Shown in pieces: positions 60,097 through 64,000 of a DNA stretch of 64,000 nucleotides. Below the pieces are notes generated by a model that saw only the letters and a program-made list of their open reading frames with translations, was not told the origin of the DNA and made no database searches. The first letter of the stretch is position 1; every line of letters starts with the position of its first letter. Position numbers and translations under genes: made by a program. The stretch covers positions 868,001 through 932,000 of the forward strand of contig OOIN01000008.1 of NCBI GenBank assembly GCA_900323505.1, given 5' to 3'. The stretch comes from Ustilago trichophora (lineage: Eukaryota; Basidiomycota; Ustilaginomycetes; Ustilaginales; Ustilaginaceae).

Positions 60097-61276
60097 CCCA
60101 TTTTCTCATCGCAGCATTGTCAATCACATTCTATCATTCTCACCCTGCTACGGCCGTCCTTACCCCTCATTAGTTTTTTCCTTCCTCATTTGCAAGTTCT
60201 AGTCTCGTACACATGATCAAGGTATCGATGTCGTACTGTACATATACCTCGCTTTGCTCTACTTGCATCGCTCCTAAAATCCAGGCTCTACTGTGAAGAT
60301 CATCTCAGCCTTTCTTGACTGTGTGTCTCGTTCGCCGTCGTCCGATTGAACTCTAACTGTGTCGTGTGCATGATGACGCTTGGAGAACTGAGACATGATT
60401 GCCGCTGACTTATTTCAGGCAGCTTTTAAGCGGCGCTGCTTTCCAAACGAAGTCCAGGCTTCGACATCTGCCTGAACTGTATCCGGAGACTCTACTGAAG
60501 TGTGCTTGCTCCGGTTAGCTCGGTCGGACAGGGCTTCACAAGGCCTGCTTAGGGGAGAGCGCGCGCAAACAAGCGCTTGTGTGTGGGGGGTTTGGCCCAG
60601 CTTTTTTGGGTGCATCTGGCAAGCTCACAGGGTCTCAAAGGATGCTCTGACTCACCAGCTTATACGATCTACTTTTGAGCTTGTGAGCTGAGCGGAAATA
60701 GTCTCTCTTTGTTAGTTGTAAGTCAAGCCGAACGACACAGCTCCATATTGGACACTCCTTAAGCTTCAAAACTTCACATCGATGGCGCCAATTGACAACG
60801 GAACGTTGTTGGGCCACTCGTGTCCTCTATCCGACTGTCACTTTTACGTTGTTTTCGTCACAAGCTCAATTTCGTCACAAACACACTCTCACGGTATCGA
60901 AACACGCCTGACGCATTCACGAAAGGACTCTTCATCCATTTCGGGCTCGACAGGGAGCACAAATACTTGAACATCAGCGTGTAACCGACATCAGGCGACG
61001 ACAAATCAGCACAACCTCGTCAAGCACATCCAAGAGTAGCGATATCAAAGCGAATGTGATTACAGAAAGCAAGACGCATACTGCGCATGACGAAACCGAA
61101 AGAAAACGAAGAGACAGACTAAGTTGAAAAGAGTGTGGGAGCAAGACCGAACATCAGCAGTCAGAAGGCTAGCAACCTGTGCTAGGTCCCTCGAGCGCTA
61201 AGCTGGCTTTGGCAGTACGAATCAATGCACATGATTAGAAATTGTCCTAGTACGCGAACCAGCATCAAAGCCGTCT
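60097..61276. other. Intergenic region between the transposon and the RGS protein gene
   Basis: About 1.2 kb. It may contain displaced OLE1 3' UTR sequence at its left end and the RGS gene 3' UTR at its right end. A string near 60510 resembles a tRNA acceptor and D-arm but has no matching anticodon arm or 3' acceptor. No gene recognised. Confidence 0.45.
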
Positions 61277-62476
61277 TTAGAGCCTGTGACCGGGCACAAA
61301 GACGAACAACACCGTCAAGGCTGCTGTGATCAGCGCAATGAGCAGCAGCACGCCCAACGATCTCTGCAGCAGCAGCTTATGCACATATGGCTCACGTATG
61401 CGAATCAATCTGAATGGCGTGGTTTCGCTCTGTGACAGCAAGACCAGGATCGGATCCAGCTCGTACTGGTGCGACATGAGCAGTAGCACTGCTATCGAGA
61501 AGGGCAAAATGACCCAGCATCGCTTGGCGCGATTGACGTCCAAAAAGATGAAGCTAAAAGCAGTCGCCAATGCGGCCCACAGTGCCAGAAGACCGAGCGA
61601 TAGGCGGACGAGCACTGAGATGGGCGTGAGGTTGCCAAAGGCCTTGGCTCGCAGGAAACGAGGGAAGACGTCGGCTTCCATGGTGCGGAAGACATACTCC
61701 TTTTGGGAGTGAAACATGTCTGGAATGCGCGCCAACGCTCTCTGCTGCTCTGCATCTTGCGGATGCGGCAAAGTAGATGAAGAGATCGGGAACGAGTTGA
61801 TCCTGAGCGGTGCTGGGAGGTAGATCTCCTTTTCGGAGCCCGGCAGCAGGTACCTTGCGTAGATGCGCTCGGCAGATGCGATGAGGTCGGTGCGAGTGAT
61901 GGCAGCAGAGCGAGAAATGACAGTGGGTGCTACGGAGCCTCGTTTGGCAAGGATGCTCTTCCTCTCGGCGCGCGTCTGCTGAGCAAGGTAGTCGGGATCG
62001 CCGGGAAATCGAGGAGCGGAAAGTGGTGCTCCCGGGGCTCCACCGGCAGCGGCTGGGACAGGGCTGGTAGCATGCGAGAGCGTCGAGTAGTTGCCTTCGG
62101 GACTTTCGACGCGGCTCTGGTGGTCCCAGCTAGTCTCGTTACCTCTGCGCACGCTGCTCGCTTCGTTGATGCCGTTGATCTTGTTGTAGATGCTGCCTCG
62201 CTCGAGCGCCTCGGCGTAGTACTGTGGCCAGTCCTCCTTTACGGATTTGCCCGACTTGCGCAGGTCTTTGAAGTAGGCCCTGCACAGATTCTCGTGCTGC
62301 TGAACATCAAGCCAAAAGTCGAGTGCATCTTCGGCTGCTTCTCGTTGCAAGTAGAGGTAGAAGCAATAAAGGTCGACAGGAGGGAGGGTACGGCGCGCCA
62401 ACACCTCGGCCAGCGTTGGCAATCGCTGACGTGTGCGTGAGGATTGCAGCGAGATAGGTCTACGCTTCTCTGACAT
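61277..62476 (-). CDS. RAX1: RGS-domain membrane protein, Rax1-like
   Basis: 399 residues from the ATG at 62474-62476. The N-terminal part is a divergent RGS domain (LPTLAEVLARRTLPPVDLYC, then FYLYLQREAAEDALDFWLDV, completed by RYLLPGSEKEIYLPAPLR and a helix of EYVFRTMEADVFPRFLRAKAF type). It is split by a Ser/Pro/Gly-rich insertion of about 90 residues. Three hydrophobic segments form the C-terminus (SVLVRLSLGLLALWAALATA, CWVILPFSIAVLLLM, and SLGVLLLIALITAALTVLFV). An RGS domain followed by C-terminal spans is the layout of yeast Rax1, a bud-site and polarity factor. The name is by architecture, not by close similarity. A role in cell polarity or G-protein signalling is inferred. Intronless. 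Confidence 0.85.
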   Translation of the reverse strand: MSEKRRPISLQSSRTRQRLPTLAEVLARRTLPPVDLYCFYLYLQREAAEDALDFWLDVQQHENLCRAYFKDLRKSGKSVKEDWPQYYAEALERGSIYNKINGINEASSVRRGNETSWDHQSRVESPEGNYSTLSHATSPVPAAAGGAPGAPLSAPRFPGDPDYLAQQTRAERKSILAKRGSVAPTVISRSAAITRTDLIASAERIYARYLLPGSEKEIYLPAPLRINSFPISSSTLPHPQDAEQQRALARIPDMFHSQKEYVFRTMEADVFPRFLRAKAFGNLTPISVLVRLSLGLLALWAALATAFSFIFLDVNRAKRCWVILPFSIAVLLLMSHQYELDPILVLLSQSETTPFRLIRIREPYVHKLLLQRSLGVLLLIALITAALTVLFVFVPGHRL

Positions 62477-63150
62477 TGTGGCAATTGGGTGGCTGCTTTC
62501 CTGATGGGATCAACGATGGCGCATGGATGATGTAGGATGTTGTCGATACAATGCTCGCTGTGGGTTGCTCGCTCGGTCGGAATCGCAGCAAGCAAGTCGT
62601 CGTTGGAGAACGATGTGAGACAAATCTTCGAAACGGTGCCAAGGGTATATGGAGTCAAAAGCGAGGCAAGTCAAGGTGATGGTGATCAGTGAAGAGTGGG
62701 TCAAGTGTGAACAAAGTGTTGGTGTGACAAGTCAGAGCCTCTCACTTCATTTGGCCCACAGTCAGGGGAGCGAGCTTGTGGCTAAAATCGAGACCGGCGC
62801 GTTGCCTCTTTATTTTGGTTGGGCGCCGACTGTGCATGCGTCCTCGTGTTGCTCCCGATTTCGCCTGAAACATGCGCGTTGGAATTTGATTCTTTTTTTC
62901 TTTTTTTCCCAAATCGCTTCACTCTTCCAGGGTCTCATCTCAGTTCACGAGCCAACAACCATTCATGGTGTAGTTTCTGGTGTTGCTTTCGTATAAATTA
63001 TGGTTGAACAAGAGCAAATGCAAAATGTGGTTCTGTGGCAAATCTGCCTGCTGTAGCTTTTTGTGAGGGTCGGCTGTGCTGACGCCGATGGACGGACACG
63101 TTGTATCATACTGGAGCCGTACTGCTCCGGTGGCTAGAAACAGCATCGTC
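62477..63150. other. Intergenic region, RGS protein promoter / kinase 3' end
   Basis: About 670 bp; contains the upstream region of the reverse-strand RGS gene and the kinase 3' UTR. No feature recognised. Confidence 0.5.
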
Positions 63151-64000
63151 TCATGTCGAAGAGACGGCTGTTGCTACAGCGGCGGTAGCTTTCCCTTCGC
63201 CTGTCGTAGTGCAAGATGGCACAATCGGTGCCTTGAGTCTTTGCCAGCCGAGCCGACCCGTCCAGCCTGCGTAGCCGACCAAGAATCGGTGTTGGCAAAT
63301 CTGTTCGGCGGAAGGTCGCGACTCGGGATCCAGCTCGAGACAGCGCGTGATGAGGTCGACAAAGTCATCAACGCGGCCACCTCCGTCAGGCTCGGCTCCT
63401 TCCTTATCCTTGCAAGGCGACCATGCCGGGTCGAGCGGCGCCATGTCGAGGTCCTGATCCGCAAGGTCCTGCTCGGGGTCTGCAGGTCCGCCGCGCGCAA
63501 TCATGCAACGCTCCTGCAAAGTCTGCGCCGCCCTGGTGCCCTCCTCCAAGCCCTGAACGGCCTCTTCACCGTTCCAAAAGGGACACTCTCCGCACAAGAG
63601 CACAAAGCCGACCACGCCAAGCGCCCAGACATCTTGTGCTTGGCCAGCGTACTTTTCTCCCTGCAGGATCTCGGCTGCAGCGTAGTCCAGAGTACCGCTG
63701 AAGGTGTCGAACAGCTTGCCCGGTCGGACGTGCGCCGCGCTACCAAAGTCGATAAGTTGCGCATTGCCCTCGCCGTCCAAGACGACGTTTTCATCCTTGA
63801 TATCTCGATGAACGATGTTGTTGGCATGCAGAAACCAGAGCGCATCGGCTACTTGGCCAAAGATGCTTCGGCACTGGGAGGCGGCGAGACCGTCTGGTGC
63901 ACTCTCGACGTAGTCAAACAGATCCTGACCGCGTCCAAAGCAAGGCATCACCAGGTAGTAGAACTCGTGGTCTTCGAAAAAGTCGAGCATCTTGCAGATG
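63151..64000 (-). CDS. Ser/Thr protein kinase, PAS-kinase-like, C-terminal part (truncated by window edge)
   Basis: The open frame runs from the window edge to a stop at 63151-63153, about 283 residues containing most of a kinase catalytic domain. Visible motifs are FYYLVMPCFGRGQDLFDYVE (hinge), IVHRDIKDENVVLDGEG (catalytic loop), LIDFGSAAHVRPGKLFDTFS (DFG) and DVWALGVVGFVLLCGECPFW. HRDIKDENVV plus IDFGSAA is typical of PAS kinases (yeast Psk1/Psk2), which regulate sugar and translation metabolism; the PAS part would lie beyond the window. The APE motif reads AAE (DYAAAEIL): the Pro is replaced but the Glu is kept. A 60-residue acidic insertion lies between the subdomain IX and XI segments. 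The RPSAEQICQHRFL block closes the domain. Confidence 0.88.
   Translation of the reverse strand, partial: ICKMLDFFEDHEFYYLVMPCFGRGQDLFDYVESAPDGLAASQCRSIFGQVADALWFLHANNIVHRDIKDENVVLDGEGNAQLIDFGSAAHVRPGKLFDTFSGTLDYAAAEILQGEKYAGQAQDVWALGVVGFVLLCGECPFWNGEEAVQGLEEGTRAAQTLQERCMIARGGPADPEQDLADQDLDMAPLDPAWSPCKDKEGAEPDGGGRVDDFVDLITRCLELDPESRPSAEQICQHRFLVGYAGWTGRLGWQRLKAPIVPSCTTTGEGKATAAVATAVSST

Noticed and set aside
60505..60580. tRNA-like string beginning GCTCCGGTTAGCTCGG
   Set aside because: Acceptor and D-arm look plausible, but no anticodon stem and no complementary 3' acceptor follow.

Overview
The window is nuclear DNA of a filamentous or dimorphic basidiomycete, most likely a smut fungus (Ustilaginales); this is inferred from protein character and gene style, not from a search. 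Genes are mostly intronless or carry one to four short introns with GTAAGT-type donors. The most conserved genes (BiP, SHMT, desaturase, NOG2) strongly prefer C-ending codons. Twenty-six protein genes can be supported, two of them cut by the window edges. I found no convincing rRNA, tRNA, CRISPR or prokaryotic features.

Layout. 0-5 kb: an edge-truncated acidic protein, a secreted S1/P1 nuclease and a nucleoside hydrolase meeting tail to tail (a plausible nucleic-acid scavenging pair), and a U1-type zinc-finger (WBP4-like) splicing protein. 5-17.5 kb: ER chaperone BiP/Kar2 with a UPRE-like site far upstream, an unrecognised protein with seven predicted membrane spans, an ankyrin protein, elongation factor Elf1, and a GPI-anchored serine-rich wall protein. 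17.4-28 kb: a gene-poor stretch with a long T/TC microsatellite, then an SNF2 ATPase (ERCC6L2/Rad26-like), a carotenoid oxygenase and a RING plus CCCH (makorin-like) protein. 28-38 kb: NOG2 GTPase, a Sir2-class deacetylase, a mitochondrial adenylate-kinase-like protein with eroded motifs, and cystathionine gamma-lyase. 38-50.4 kb: an AT-rich 431-bp MITE, a conserved secreted protein, a DUF427 protein, Dcp2, a DHH-family exopolyphosphatase with a signal peptide, and a VTT/TMEM41-type membrane protein. 50-64 kb: serine hydroxymethyltransferase with apparent dual starts, a delta-9 fatty acid desaturase, a complete pogo-type DNA transposon, a Rax1-like RGS membrane protein, and the C-terminal part of a PAS-kinase-like kinase.

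The most striking structure is the transposon at 57.85-60.09 kb. It has an uninterrupted 613-residue DD35D transposase, 51-bp terminal inverted repeats that match at 48 positions, and a TA duplication. It sits 1 bp (or, on another reading of its ends, 10 bp) after the stop codon of the desaturase, so it has displaced that essential gene's 3' untranslated region. A second, unrelated TA-flanked element (the MITE) lies at 38.04-38.48 kb. Most other genes are core housekeeping functions in ordinary order; long intergenic stretches (14.3-16.8, 17.4-19.9, 38.5-40.9, 50.4-52.8, 54.4-56.2 kb) show no recognisable genes.
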